A DNA stretch of 64,000 bases from Bryum argenteum. Lineage: Eukaryota; Streptophyta; Bryopsida; Bryales; Bryaceae. The DNA lies in contig CM073322.1 in the NCBI GenBank assembly GCA_037043015.1, positions 27,556,364-27,620,363 of the forward strand. The letters are read 5' to 3'. Below, in pieces: positions 11,626 to 23,570 of this stretch; position 1 is the first letter of the stretch; each line of letters begins with the position of its first letter. The notes under the pieces are model-generated. The model saw nothing but the letters and a program-made list of their open reading frames with translations, did not search any database and was not told the origin of the DNA. Position numbers and translations under genes: made by a program.

Positions 11626-13000
11626 GGGAGTGCCGACGATCGAGACTAATCGATGGTAGATATGACTTGGTTTCCATTTTCCATATGCCAATAGTACGAA
11701 GTGTATATCAGTCTGTACATGTTGTAGTTATTCAAACCTTGATGGCATGTTAACAGACTTTTGCGGAGGACGCGGTAATTGCGAGTTTTTTGAGTTTTAT
11801 AAAACTAGCTATCTCGCACTGCTCACTGTGTTCTAAGTTAAAACCGAAGCTTGTCTGGAAGCTTTTGAATGTGTGTGCTCGTGTTCATGTGTTTCATGAA
11901 TCACAAGTACCGTCCCCATTAGAGTGATGTAATAGAACTACTGGATACTGGTAATTCATACGCCGTAATCAGCCCAGGAAATAGACTCATCCGATTGGCA
12001 AAGCATATTCTTTCTTTACCATCCATTTCAGCCACTAAATTATCTGCACGTCTCACAACATGAGCCCTTCCTACATTACAAAATCCATGCCTTCGACTCC
12101 TATTATAAGCACATGTACATCTAATAAAAGCATTTTTACCATCACAGAAATTTTCTGCCATTTACCTCGGCAAATAGTTCGGAAACAAAAAGTATCTTCC
12201 TGTAATTACAAGAGATTCACGAAGTGAAACTCTCTTTTAACGCCAGTAAGAAAATTAAATTCTTACTTTTAACCTGCGTAGATATCAACCTCAAATTCTT
12301 ACATTTCACCTGCCTACATGTAAATATTTTCAGTAATATCTACCATTACTGGGCCCACCATTACGTGTACTCTAACCGGTCGGGAACCCCGAACGCGTGG
12401 GAACGGGCAGTTCCCATGACAGCTGAATGCCGTAACGGGATCTACACCCCATCGACGCAAATTTTAAAACTACGTATACGTGCGCTAATAGTTACGCTTT
12501 TCGGGGACACATTTCCAGTTTCCCTAGTGTATTTAGCTACGACACAGCCGTAGTTAACAGTGTTGATTCCTAGTAGTGTATGAAAGGACATCTAGGATGA
12601 CATTTTTAGATGTTTATATAGTCATCAGATCTGTAATCCACAGACGTCTCACATAACATCAGCTGTAAACACTGTCACATCAAAAAGTATGAGTCAAACA
12701 TATATTGCTTAGGTCATTAAAACCTCAGATAACACAAACTATAGTATTTACTAATACGCCTGTCAACAACTACGATATACTACGCACCCACAATTTGAAC
12801 TCCATAAGTCCCTCCACTACCATCGCTTGCTGTCGATACCTGTATGGTCACGTGCATGTCCCGCCGCTACACATATTCAATAAGCCAATATCAATTGCAT
12901 TTAAAGAAGGGTTTGTAAAGGTAAAAAAATTCTGATTTAATTCCATTTGATTGCACTACCTAGGTTGAGATGGTTTACTTCTCAACCTCAAGATATCGAC
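11626..13000. other. AT-rich intergenic sequence without recognisable genes
   Basis: Only short reading frames without family features occur here, and base composition falls sharply from the retrotransposon. A short CG-containing patch at about 12345-12500 looks different from its surroundings, but no gene or repeat family could be assigned. This is the flank into which the retrotransposon inserted. Confidence 0.4.
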
Positions 13001-15045
13001 ACAGTTAGACATTCTTGCAAACATCTGCTTAGACATTTCTTCAGACATCCTTCTAGACATCATTAAAAACAACGTTATAGACATCTATACATACATCTGT
13101 TCCACTCACCTACAAGCACGCATGTCGCTTCGCGGCCTCAGATCGTGCTCGCTGCCCCGACCCCTTATGTCCCACCTTCTAAAACAGAATTCCATCAACA
13201 CATTTAGACATCTTCATAGACATGCTCTAAGACATCTTGCAGACATCATCATAGACATCTTCTACAACAAATCAAATACTACAAGTACTAGAGTTTCCTT
13301 CACAACTAATCAAATTCTACAAGTCCTAGGGTTTCTTGTACAAGATGCTTTTGAAATCCAGTACCTCTTAAGTAGCAAATCTTAGCCACATGAAGAAGGA
13401 AGCCTACTGTTGAGAGCTATTGGATTTCTACAAATACTATTCTCTTATTGTAGTTAACAATCATTCTGAAACTGAATGGAAACAATTTCGAAATCCTCTA
13501 TACTTTAAACACAAACTCTTTGGAAAAACTAAGGCAAAAATGAGCTTTGTAATTCCATTTGAAGATTTCATGACCTAACTATGGCGGCGGCAACAAACCC
13601 TAGCCACATGAAGAAGCAAACCTTAGCCTCTACACTCCAAACACTAACTCTTTGAAAAAATGAAGGCAAAAATGAGCTTCGTGCGGCCTCTAATTCTACT
13701 TAAAGGTCTCATGACCTAACTATGGCGGCGGCAACAAACCCTAGCCGCCTCTGTTCATCCATTGAAGTCAATGAAAATCATCCTTGTAGATGGTTCTGGA
13801 TGTTGTCGTAGATGTCATCTTCGACATCTTCATAGACATCATGTTGGACATTTTCATGAACGTCATCTTAGACATCCCTGCAGACATTATCATAAACATC
13901 TGATGACATTTTCAGGGTTTCAATCACAACATATTAACTATAAAAGGTTTTTTGTTTTCCCTCACAACAAATCAAATACCAGATGCTTTAAAGTTCTTTC
14001 CACAACAAAGCACATATTGTAAGTCATAGAGTTTCTTCCACAACAAATCAAATAATCTTTATTGATAGAAAAAGTAAGGAATTACAATCATGAGACTATT
14101 TATAGTCTTCCATGGTGATAGGCTCTCTTTTAAACTTTCAACTACCTTTTATTTCTACCCTAACTAACTTTCCAACTAACTTTCTTAATACTAATTCTAT
14201 TCTAGAATTGTCTCTTAAACTGTATTAAATAGCTACTTTCATAAATTCATATTTCTTGTACATTTGCTTTAATTTGTATAATATTGGTTGTTAATGATAG
14301 AGTAATGTATAGTCTTGCCATTAGACTATAATAATATAACCTATAAGTAATCAATATTATTTAATTCCTTCTTAAAGTAAGCCAAAAAACACTATTTAAT
14401 GTTTTTATTTTCTTTTTATATTTTCTTTAAGTATTTGAGGATTACCCCAATCAGAGACCCGCGCCAATGGAGGACAAGCAGTAAGAGAAAAAGTTGATAT
14501 TATTTTAAAAAGACCCTTAAGTACTGCCGCTTTTTAGTAAATGACGTCTAAGAGGATGTTGGGCAAAACATCTTCATAGACATCCAAGTAGATGTCTACG
14601 CGGACATTCATGCCTGACTGTAGTTATGGTAAGTTGGACATCGTGTTAAACATCCAACTAGATGTTGAATGACTTGTCAACTGGTCCGACGTGGAGTTTT
14701 TGTTGCCATGTAGATAAAGCGCTATAAATAACTTTATTAATCTATGTCCACGTGTTTTTAGAGGATTAAATATCCACGAAATGACTTTTACTTTTTTTTT
14801 GCGCCATTGTTATCTTATAGATATTATATTTTATATATAATATTTTTTAAATATTTTTAAATCATAAAAATTACAGAATTATAATATTCTAATTTATTTG
14901 AATATAATAAAAATTTTAAAAATGAATTTTTTATTGAAATATAATTATATATTTTAATATTTTCTTTGAAAAAAAGACCAATGAAAAAATAGTGAGAATA
15001 GCCTGAAATTAGAATTTTCAGTATTGCCACGTCACATAATGATTT

Positions 15046-15096
<51 letters not shown>

Positions 15097-15430
15097 AACT
15101 AAAGTGTGATGTTTTTTTTCTACTTTTGAAAACCGCTGCCCATTCACTTACTCTTTTAACATTAGAAATGCTTTTTACCCTGTCCACCAGTAAATTTTGG
15201 TCGTTTTTACCTTGCTGGTCCAAAATCCCTTGCCAACGTGGCAGTTTGATGTTTATCGAGATGTCTTCAAAGACATCCATGTCTTCACCAACATCTTCTT
15301 GTTTGGTGATGTCTTCATACCCCTCCAATCCAAAATGTGCCCGTTAGATGTACAGACATCCTCCTGTCTTCGAAGACATCTTTTAAGACAGTAAGACATT
15401 ACAAAATATATTAGACATCACATAAGACAT
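13000..15430. repeat. Region of dispersed AGACATC motifs and short direct repeats
   Basis: The heptamer AGACATC and relatives such as AGACATCTT recur dozens of times in clusters near 13010-13100, 13200-13270, 13800-13910, 14560-14650 and 15240-15430, often spaced 10-20 bp. A second motif, ACAACAAATCAAATA, recurs near 13265, 13975 and 14040. A segment with ATGACCTAACTATGGCGGCG occurs twice (about 13568 and 13711). No coding sequence is convincing. It resembles a degenerate satellite or decayed non-autonomous element. Confidence 0.6.
15049..15094 (+). repeat. 46-nt poly(A) run
   Basis: An uninterrupted run of 46 A residues following GATTTAGC. Such a run could be the tail of a LINE, SINE or processed transcript inserted in the + direction, or a simple expanded homopolymer. 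No reverse transcriptase or recognisable mRNA copy was found just upstream, and no flanking duplication was identified by eye. Confidence 0.9.
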
Positions 15431-16786
15431 CGCAAAAAACAGGGGTTTCTTATAGTGGACTGTACTTCCTTCACCCGCAGGATGCAGTTCTCATCTTCTT
15501 CAAAACCAATCCTACACTTGATGCTCCAAAAAAGTAGATTGTGCTTCTACGACTCTATCTGGAAGACGCTGCATGGTGTTGTAGCGAACGCCGAACTGTG
15601 GACTCTTCACGTTTCACGCTCCACGAAGGCAAGTGGACTTAAACCACCTACAGCTTATAGCGATTGCAGAAGTGCGGAAGACAAATATCAGCCTCAACAT
15701 CTGCGACACCGCAAGTATGCGAAGGTCAGAAATTCATATTGCCCATCAAATGCAACTGAAAAACTAACAAACAAAACCCATACGCAGAAACGCTAGCAAT
15801 GCAGTTTCTCTCTTTACGAAAACTTTGTTTGCATAGAAGAACTAAAGAAACCTCACATCATACGCTTGTTTGCAACAAAACCACTCACCCATGAGAGACA
15901 ATTACCTGACTTTCTTGACAGGTTTCTAGTCTCCTTTGCCCTATCAAACTGTTGCCGCTGCGATTAAGAGAAACAAGGACGAAAAGATCTAGAATAGGTG
16001 CAACGTGACTCGCAAATCCTAAGCACAACGTCAACTCCAGATAGAACGAGAGTGGCTGCTATTCCAAAGGACGGTCAAGAAGGCCCGCAGGATTGAGTGG
16101 AGAGAAAGGCGTTGAGGCGAAGCCCCGGAGAGAAAACCGCGGAGACACGACGGTGAGTGAGTTCCAAATGCATAGCCCGAAAAATCAATAAGAAAAACCG
16201 AGCTTCAGCTGGGACCCTGTCGACAATGGGACGAGAAGCCTTGTCATGATGAGAACGTACTCACGTTGTCTAATCCGCAAGATTCACGTCAATCTCGTTC
16301 GATTTCATATGTCTAATCTGCTGCATGTAAAATCCAATAAATGATGATTTTTTATTTTCACTTATTACTTTTCGCTGTGTAGATTTACATAGCCATTTGA
16401 CTAGGAGCGCTTTCTGGGGCCCTGCTTGCATGAAAAAGAAATAAAAACCCCTCTCAAAGGTAAAGTGATAATTTCATGTACATATTTATATATAGGTTTA
16501 GTATTCATATTGCATTCCAATATAATTTTGAGGATCACATAAAGAAGCAATGAAATTATTCGTAACTAATATTGTTTCCATTTGGGAGAATGGCTAAAAT
16601 GGTGCACGTCCTATACTGGAGCTAAGGAGCTGTACTAATCTTCTGTCAGAGGTACATACAATGCTTCCCCATGCAATAATAACATATCCTCAATGCAAAC
16701 ATTTAGGGTGTTAAGGGAGAGTGCTCAATAATGGCTCAAATTCAGATTTTCTCATATGTAGTGAAGTGAACAGTGCCAGAAATTTT
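15431..16786. other. Unassigned non-coding stretch
   Basis: Only short frames are open. Nothing in 15431-16786 matches a protein family, RNA gene or repeat class that I recognise. Composition is mixed: moderately GC up to about 16300 and AT-rich after. It ends at a foldback repeat. Confidence 0.35.
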
Positions 16787-17154
16787 CATGTATGGGGGAA
16801 AATAGTAGAAAGATAGAGTAAGTGGAATCATTATTTTTGGACATTTTTACAATGAGTTATGAATTTTTGAAGTTGGAAATATAGGTGTTCCTAAAATGGT
16901 GCCCTAAAGTGACACCCTATAATGTTTGCAGTGAGTACATGATACTATTGCATGGGGAAGCTATTATGTAGCTCTGAGTGAAGATTACAAGGGCTCCATT
17001 ATTGGTACCGCTCCAGTTTTGAGCACTCTCCCTTAGTGTAGGGCACCTTTTGAGGAACACCTATATTTCCAACTTCAAAACTTAATAACTCATTGTAGAA
17101 TACTCCAATAAAGATGATTCCACTTGCTCTATCGTTCTACTAATTTCCCCCATG
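16787..17154. repeat. Imperfect inverted repeat (foldback/MITE-like)
   Basis: The left arm 16787-16903 pairs with the right arm 17042-17154: both contain, in opposite orientation, GAAGTTGGAAATATAGGTGT and a TAGTAGAA...AAGTGGAATCAT segment. Outside and inside the main arms further pairs occur, such as AAGGGAGAGTGCTCAA (about 16713) against its complement near 17015, and TGCTTCCCCATGCAATA (about 16660) against its complement near 16946. The whole could fold into a long hairpin of about 500 bp. There is no ORF inside. It is best read as a miniature inverted-repeat or foldback element. Confidence 0.7.
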
Positions 17155-17280
17155 AACAAGAATTGCTTGTATTGGTGACATCCCTGTAGATTTCTCATGC
17201 CGAAAATTGAGCTATTACTGAACACAGTACTATATATCAATATTAAAAATGTGTGCAACATATGTGACATATGGAGACTA

Positions 17281-17592
17281 CACATGAGTTGTTGATTAGT
17301 GTTACAAACGTTAATCGCGAACCATAACACTAAACGTAACACGTCACCATAATGTTAAAACACTAACCTTCAAAACATAGCACTAAATGTGAGAGCATGC
17401 AAACTTTCATGCAAGTGGAAGAATTTATTGGAATTGGTGTAATTGGTGGCTTGAAGAAAAGACAAGGAGCATTGATTGTAAAGGCGGCCCAAAGTGAACA
17501 CTAATCTTAAAAGAGTTAAGAAATAGTGTCATGGGTAACTTTTGGTAAATAAGGCTAATCTTCATATAACACTAATCAACAACTCTTGTGTA
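17281..17592. repeat. 25-bp near-perfect inverted repeat pair
   Basis: The sequence around GAGTTGTTGATTAGTGTTA at 17281-17305 reappears as its reverse complement at 17567-17592 with one visible mismatch. The roughly 260 bp between the arms is AT-rich and non-coding. A second MITE-like element is possible. Confidence 0.6.
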
Positions 17593-18118
17593 ATTTAAAA
17601 TAAGGTCAAGCCACATATCATCAACTAGGGACTCAAAAATAACTATGTATCTGAATTTGATATGCTAAAATTCTTATGGGTCGGTTATTGGTGCCTCAAT
17701 CTTACTATGTACACATGTCTGGGATTGGCTGAAGTGTCCTATGAAAGTATTTCACAAACAGTGAATTGCGTGGTATTCCATTATAATTTCATAATAGTTA
17801 AAATTGACTATGTCTACCTTTACTCTGAGGTTATTCAACCTTTAAACATCTAAAAGTGTTATTACGGGCAGCAAAATTCGGTGTATTTTTCAAGTCTTAG
17901 GATTTGTTTTGCACAAATAGTAGGTTTCTGTCCAACAAAGTTGCTGAATTTTTAATTGATGCACTTCTAGTGAGCTACTGATATCTGAAATCATAGCGTC
18001 CAGTTGGTGGCAAATTACTTTTGGAGTGACAAACACCGGAATACCATCCCCTTGGGACATGTAGAGGTTTCAAATTTGAGGAAGCACTAGTAACTAATTT
18101 TGTTATGGGTTGTTGGCA

Positions 18119-20815
18119 ATGTATAGGAAAATCACCATGCCCAGAAAACACAAGGTTGTAGATGTTGCACGATTCACTCCCAGCACCTCAATAGGTGTAG
18201 GGAATACTCCTAGTGCTATATTGTCTCCACCACCCATTGATTCCAGGCTTAGAAAGAGAAGAAGGGGGCACGATGGAGGAATTGATGATGTACTTGAGAG
18301 GCCAAATTTCAAAGTATTTTGCCCATGTCGTAAATGTGCAGAGGGAGACAAACCAAGTATGAGATTTTTATCTATTGATGATGATCATATCAAACTCTAT
18401 AATATTTCCGAGAAGTACCAAGTAATTACAAGACATATAAATGTTGTGTTTATTTGTTTATTTGTGTTTTAAAATTAGTTATTGGCTATCAAGTTCTAAT
18501 GACAAAAATAATTTCTCGATTGTCCTTGCAGCAATATCTCATTTTATTCCAGGCCATCATTATTTAATGATTGACTTCATTTATTGCTTAGTTATTTGAT
18601 TTCACACATACGACAAGACATCTTTCATATTAGAGTCAATTACATAAATGATTTTACATTTAGTTATTATATTTCTAAACTTCTTAATTTTTATTATATT
18701 ATTGTGTTAAATACATATATATTTTTCTTTTATTACATCCAATTTATTCACAATGAAGAAATTTCAGTTGTTTATGCATCAATTGGTGTGAGTTGAAGAG
18801 CAATATATTAAGCTATATCAAACAATCGTTACCTCATGATAACTTAGACACAATTGTGGCTATTTATTTCATTTCAGTTATATAAGTCAATGTCTCAATT
18901 ATAGAAGTCCAATAAAGGAGATTGTAATAGTAAGATCTTTCACAATTGAACAAGATTCTGAAATCCATTTGTACTCCAATATTATACGTAATTGGTATGA
19001 TGATTATGTGAAATTATTGCACAATACCGTGCACGCGAGGAGTGAGGATATTCTCTATGTATTTCGCTAAAGTTATGTAAATGTGTTTTTTTTTTTTTCA
19101 ATTTTCTTGTAGGGTGTTCATGAGGCACAACGGTTATGTGTGGACCCCGTAGGCCTGGGTTCTAACTTTGAGGGGACATATGATATGGATCAAGAAGAAG
19201 AACCCCTTGAAGTAAGCAACCTTAATTTTGACAAAGAATTTGTTCTCGAAGACTATATGAATCCACTACGTGGGTTTGATGAAGATGGTGTGCGTGTGAG
19301 CCATGAGGTACGACCAAACCTGGGTCCTAAATTATCACAGTTGGAGAAAGAGGCTTCTACCATGATATTTGATGGTGCTACCTCAAGCCAATTATCCATT
19401 ATTTTCTTGTTTCTTAGTATCCAAGCAGATAAACATATATCAAATGTTGCCATGGATGCCATATTCAAAGCTATATCTGAGAAGGTAATCCCAATTGAAT
19501 TAAATTCAAGGATGCCATCCACAAGAGAAGAGGCACGGAAGATAATTAGTGATGTTGGATTGGACTATAAAGTGTACCATTCTTGTCCATGTGACCTAAC
19601 CCTCTATTACGGCCCCTTGAAAAAAGACTTGAAGTTTTGCCTTAAGTGTAACCTTTCACGTTACAGTGAGACAACAGAAAGTAAGACTGTTCCTCGGAAG
19701 GTATGGCATTTTCTATTTCTTTTGTCATGTTACTAGAATATTATCTTTTGCATCTTCAGTATTATATTTACGTATTCCTACAATTTAATTATGTACGTTC
19801 TAATATGAATCAATTTTCCCAAGTATAAACAATAATTATTTATTCATAAAATTTTAATACAAAAACTTATTTTTCTACAATGTTTAGACTTTATTTTCTA
19901 TGTACTATCACAAGTGGTATTTTGATGATTGTAACAAGTGTTTATTTTGGTTATAGAAAATGTGGTATTTCCCTATAATCCCCCGTTTGCTGGCATATTA
20001 CTGGAGCCCTACTTTATCTCTTTTGATGATATGACATCATGATAATAGGAGTCATGATGATGTCATGAGAATACCTGCAGATAGTCCATCTTGGAAGACT
20101 ATGGAGGAAAAATATGATACTATGAAGGATGCTTGAAGTGTGATGCTACAAATTAGTACAAATGGAATTAATCTTGCAGAAATAAATTCTGCGAGCCATT
20201 CTCTTTGGCCCATTACAATTACTCTATTGAATTTAAACCCACAACTAGCCATGTATAAAGGACATATCATTTTCTCGACGATTGTTCCAGGTGTTTTTTA
20301 AACCCTAAACCATGTAGTCATGGCCTTATTTGGTATTGTATAATTGCCATTAACTTGATAATAGACTTTTTCCAAGTATACACATACATAGTACTTAAAA
20401 CCTAACTTCGTAGATTAGGTACAAGTACTGACCGCCAATTTATTGTCACTCCAACTTTGGTGTGCAGGAAAAAGGAAAGTGAAAAACTTTAACACTTACA
20501 TGGAGCCCTTAATTGAAGAGCTTCTTCGTTTATGGGCAGATGGGGTTGAGGCATACGATGCTTATACGAAAGAAACATTTACTCTTCATGCTATGATGTT
20601 GTGGTCATTGCATGATTTCCCAGGATATGGGGTGTTCTCTTCTCTACAGACACAAGGCCTAAATGTGGCCAGCTTGCCCTCCATGTGGCCCAAATGTGAT
20701 TGAATCCAAATGGTGTCCATATTTGAAGAAGGTTGTTTATTATGGCCATAGGAAATACCTTCTTATGAAGCACAAATATCGAGGATCTAGGAACATTAAC
20801 AAGTTCAATGGTAAG
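18119..20815 (+). pseudogene. CACTA (En/Spm) TNP2-type transposase remnant
   Basis: Three separated segments match the order of plant CACTA TNP2 transposases. At about 18119-18430 a basic segment carries FCPCRKC, typical of the N-terminal transposase-associated domain. At about 19115-19710 comes an acidic linker, then EARKIISDVGLDYKVYHSCP, CDLTLYYGP and CLKCNLSRY, then VPRK. At about 19960-20290 are remnants with MRIPADSPSWKTMEEKYD and SHSLWPITI, broken by stops, and at 20463-20700 NTYMEPLIEELLRLWADGVE with LHDFPGYG. The catalytic region beyond 20815 is missing, and stops and frame changes break the exons. The element is truncated at its 3' side, where GC-rich ORF-A leader sequence begins. 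No CACTA terminal repeats were identified. Confidence 0.82.
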
Positions 20816-20879
20816 TGTCGAACCCTGTTCTCCAATATTTTTGTTTTTAGCAATTAATTAGGACTAAAATGGTAATTTT

Positions 20880-21402
20880 AGCAATTAGTATAAAGATCGG
20901 TGTGCTCAAACCGGTTCGTAGATAGTAGTTTTGTGTTAGGAGTCCACCGGCTAACCTTAGGGGATTTTAGAGCTTACCGGATAACCGTATTGGTATCCGG
21001 CTGATACCCTGAGATGACCGGATGGGCCGGTCCCCCTACCGGATTGATGACCGGGGCTGCCGGTCGACTCGGAGAAAGGGCCGGAAAACTCGCGGGCGCC
21101 CGATGGAACCACCGGCGGCTCAATCATGACCGGGGTAATTCACGGTGTGCGTCTCGAGTGCGGGGTGATGATGTCTCGGAAGGAGAATTCCGGTTTGTTG
21201 TTATTAGGAGCCGCCGCCACCATTCTCAGTCATTCCAGTTTTGAGAGATAGAGCAGTGTTGCGCGCCCAGCAATCCGCGAGAGTTGGAAAAGCAGAGTTT
21301 CGTGAGGCTAGGGTTTCGGGGAGTAGGGTTTCTACCGGAGTCAGTCCGGAAAAACAGAGGGAGATTACGTCCGGGCGTCCGCAGGAGAGTGAAATCGGAG
21401 CG
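20880..21402 (+). other. GC-rich leader upstream of the second ORF-A
   Basis: CCGG-rich, non-coding sequence (ACCGGATAACCG, GACCGGATGGGCCGG and similar) resembling the spacer at 3700-4200, with the shared word ACCACCGGCGGC near 21109. It marks the left edge of a second retrotransposon accessory-ORF copy placed against the CACTA remnant. No LTR or pol sequence is present, so this is an isolated fragment or a different member of the family. Confidence 0.5.
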
Positions 21403-22980
21403 ATGACGAAGAAGAGGGAGATCGTCCCGTGGCGACCCGGGATGCCGATTCCCCTCAAGTCGGTGAAGCCGCTGGTGCCCCAGCTTCCGCTGCACGAGGC
21501 AGAGCTGAGGGAGGACCTCCTCGGAATGGGGTGCGCCGGGCTTTACGATGCCCCGTGGGACCTGGCGGACCAGCTCATTATAGAAGAGACCGTCACCCAC
21601 CGCTTCCCCGAGCTGTACGTGACGCATCCGCTGAGGGGGAAGACGGATAATTGGGGGCCGCGCCATTGGAGGGCGACTTACAAGTTTCCAGAGTCCCCAA
21701 TTGGCTACATCAAGAAGAAGGGTGACGACGGGCTGAGAAACCGGTTCCGCAGGGGGCCGACGGAGAAGGACGGGTTCAAACCGGAGGATTGCGAGAACCC
21801 CCGGGAGATGCGCCTCCTCCGGTTTCTCCTCCCCATACTCAGTCCGGATAAGCCAACCACCTGCACCGTGAAGCTGATGAAGGCCATCATGGCGAGTTAC
21901 GATGGGAAGATGCAGGTCGGGTGGCACCACATCATCCACGAGGTGGTGCAGCGGGAGGTGGTGAAGATCGGGAATCAGAAGGGGTGCCCACTGGCCCCCT
22001 ACCTCTTCCACCTCTATCAACGGCACGGCATCCTCACCGACCGGGAGATCTTCTACTGGCACGAGAAGCACGATCTCCCATCCGGGGATCCGCAGGGGCC
22101 GTCCTCTTCCGAGTCCGGGGACGAGATGGAGGGAGTCCGGGCTACTGACCTGGAGAGATCACCGGAGCCAGCCCCCCGACAGACCAGGGCGGTGGGACCC
22201 AGCCAGGCCGGACCCAGCACAGCACCCCGGGTGGCCGCACAAGAAGGAGAAAGCAACCGGGTGAATACTGCCCGGACGCACAACACGGTACCCTCCCTAT
22301 TCATGCCGAGCGCAGAAGAGGAGGAGGAGGAAGAAGAAGAGGCCACCCCTCTCATCCGGAGGACGAGGGCCCAGCGGAGGAGGGCCGAGGAAATAGCCGA
22401 GGCAGGTGGAGATCAGTCCTCAGAGGAGGATGATCAGGACGAAGAAGACAAAGAAGAGGAAGAAGAGGAAGCCCCACCTCGACGGGCAAGGCCATCCCGA
22501 GGGGTGAGGAGGAAGGACACGACGGGTTTTGGGAGGAGACGTTCTCCTGTCCGACTTCCTCCCCCGGTAGCACAGGGAGCCTCGGACCTGGGCGTGGCTG
22601 CAACCGGGCCCAATGCGGAGGTGCCTCCACCTGGAGAGAGACCCCCAGGGGGAAGGGTACCCAACCTGAAGCGCAAGGCTAAGAAAAGGAGGAGGTCAGC
22701 GAGTCCGGTGGTGAACCCGAAGGCCATCGAGGAGGAGCAGGCCCCAAGTCCGGACCCCGCGCCGATGCAGGACCCGGCTCCTATCCCGGTAGAAGAGCCG
22801 ATTCCAGCGAGTCAGCCCAAGGTGAAGAGAAGGCTGCTCATCGCGGAGGAGGAAGACACTCCGGAGAGGACCACACCCCCTCGGTTGGAGACTTGGAGTT
22901 ACCGGAGCAGAGGAGTGATCCAGCCCCTGCCACCCCAGCATCAGTGGCACCCCCGGAGTCGTCCCACAGGGGAGGTATGA
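21403..22980 (+). CDS. Retrotransposon accessory ORF-A, diverged second family member
   Basis: 525-residue ORF from the ATG at 21403 (the upstream frame has no ATG that seems better) to TGA at 22978-22980. It aligns with 4437-5798 over the first ~230 residues: LRGKTDNWGPRHWRATYKFP against the FWQEACWRVTYGFP region, REMRLLRFLLPIL, LMKAIMASYDG, VGWHHIIHEVV and GCPLAPYLFHLYQRHG. The C-terminal half is again low-complexity but different: long Glu/Asp blocks near 22315-22480 and Arg/Pro stretches. Its stop overlaps the start of ORF-B as ATGA. An open frame in such a diverged copy suggests past selection. Function unknown. Confidence 0.75.
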   Translation: MTKKREIVPWRPGMPIPLKSVKPLVPQLPLHEAELREDLLGMGCAGLYDAPWDLADQLIIEETVTHRFPELYVTHPLRGKTDNWGPRHWRATYKFPESPIGYIKKKGDDGLRNRFRRGPTEKDGFKPEDCENPREMRLLRFLLPILSPDKPTTCTVKLMKAIMASYDGKMQVGWHHIIHEVVQREVVKIGNQKGCPLAPYLFHLYQRHGILTDREIFYWHEKHDLPSGDPQGPSSSESGDEMEGVRATDLERSPEPAPRQTRAVGPSQAGPSTAPRVAAQEGESNRVNTARTHNTVPSLFMPSAEEEEEEEEEATPLIRRTRAQRRRAEEIAEAGGDQSSEEDDQDEEDKEEEEEEAPPRRARPSRGVRRKDTTGFGRRRSPVRLPPPVAQGASDLGVAATGPNAEVPPPGERPPGGRVPNLKRKAKKRRRSASPVVNPKAIEEEQAPSPDPAPMQDPAPIPVEEPIPASQPKVKRRLLIAEEEDTPERTTPPRLETWSYRSRGVIQPLPPQHQWHPRSRPTGEV

Positions 22981-23570
22981 CACCCGGGATGGGGAACACA
23001 ACTCCCGTGCTCCCCCGCCCCTACTACCGGATACCCAGCGAGGGTATCCTCCATCCCATCCGGCTGGCCATGAAGGAGGTGGACCGGGAGAATGAACAAT
23101 TGTTCACCTCCCTGGCGCGACTCGAGCGAGTCTTCCAGACACCTAACGTGGAGAGGTATCCGGAGTTGGCTGAGGAGATGCAGGCATGCAGCGAGAGACG
23201 GCCAGGCTGAGGAGGGAGAAGGTGGAGTTGGTGTTGAAGGCCCGGCCGAAGGAGAAGACATCCGTGGGAGTTCAGTGCGAATTGGACCCCTCGGACACAG
23301 AGGTAAATCCGGAGGTGGAGGCCCTCAGGAGGGTTGTGCAGGAGCATGAGGCTGCACTCCAGAAACTGCAGAACATCGACAGGACGGTGCTCCACTCCAT
23401 CCTGAAGGTGCTGCAACCGGATGCGGAGGCCCAAACAAAGGCGACCTTCTATGACGCCCGGATTGGGATTAGTGAATCCCCTCAATCGCTGGAGTTACTC
23501 CGGAGACACTTGACGGGGATCAACCAGTGCCTCAAGGAATTCCGGACCCTCACGGGTAGGTTGCTGGGAG
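22977..23570 (+). pseudogene. Retrotransposon accessory ORF-B, third copy, frameshifted and cut by element 1
   Basis: Starts at the ATG of the ATGA overlap with ORF-A. The PYYRIPSEGILHPIRLAM segment corresponds to FRITEEHPLQPIAHAL of the other copies, and AEAQTKATFYDARIG with CLKEFRTLTGRLL matches the later helical part. The frame breaks near 23180-23190, where ATGCAGGC is followed directly by ATGCAGCG, an apparent 8-bp tandem duplication. Homology ends at 23570, where the terminal repeat of element 1 begins; the remaining codons to the TGA at 23594 belong to the transposon end. So element 1 inserted into this ORF. Confidence 0.72.

Noticed and set aside
14857..15147. Minus-strand 96-codon frame with a Phe run
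   Set aside because: The Phe run is the complement of the poly(A) tract; the rest is AT-rich without features.
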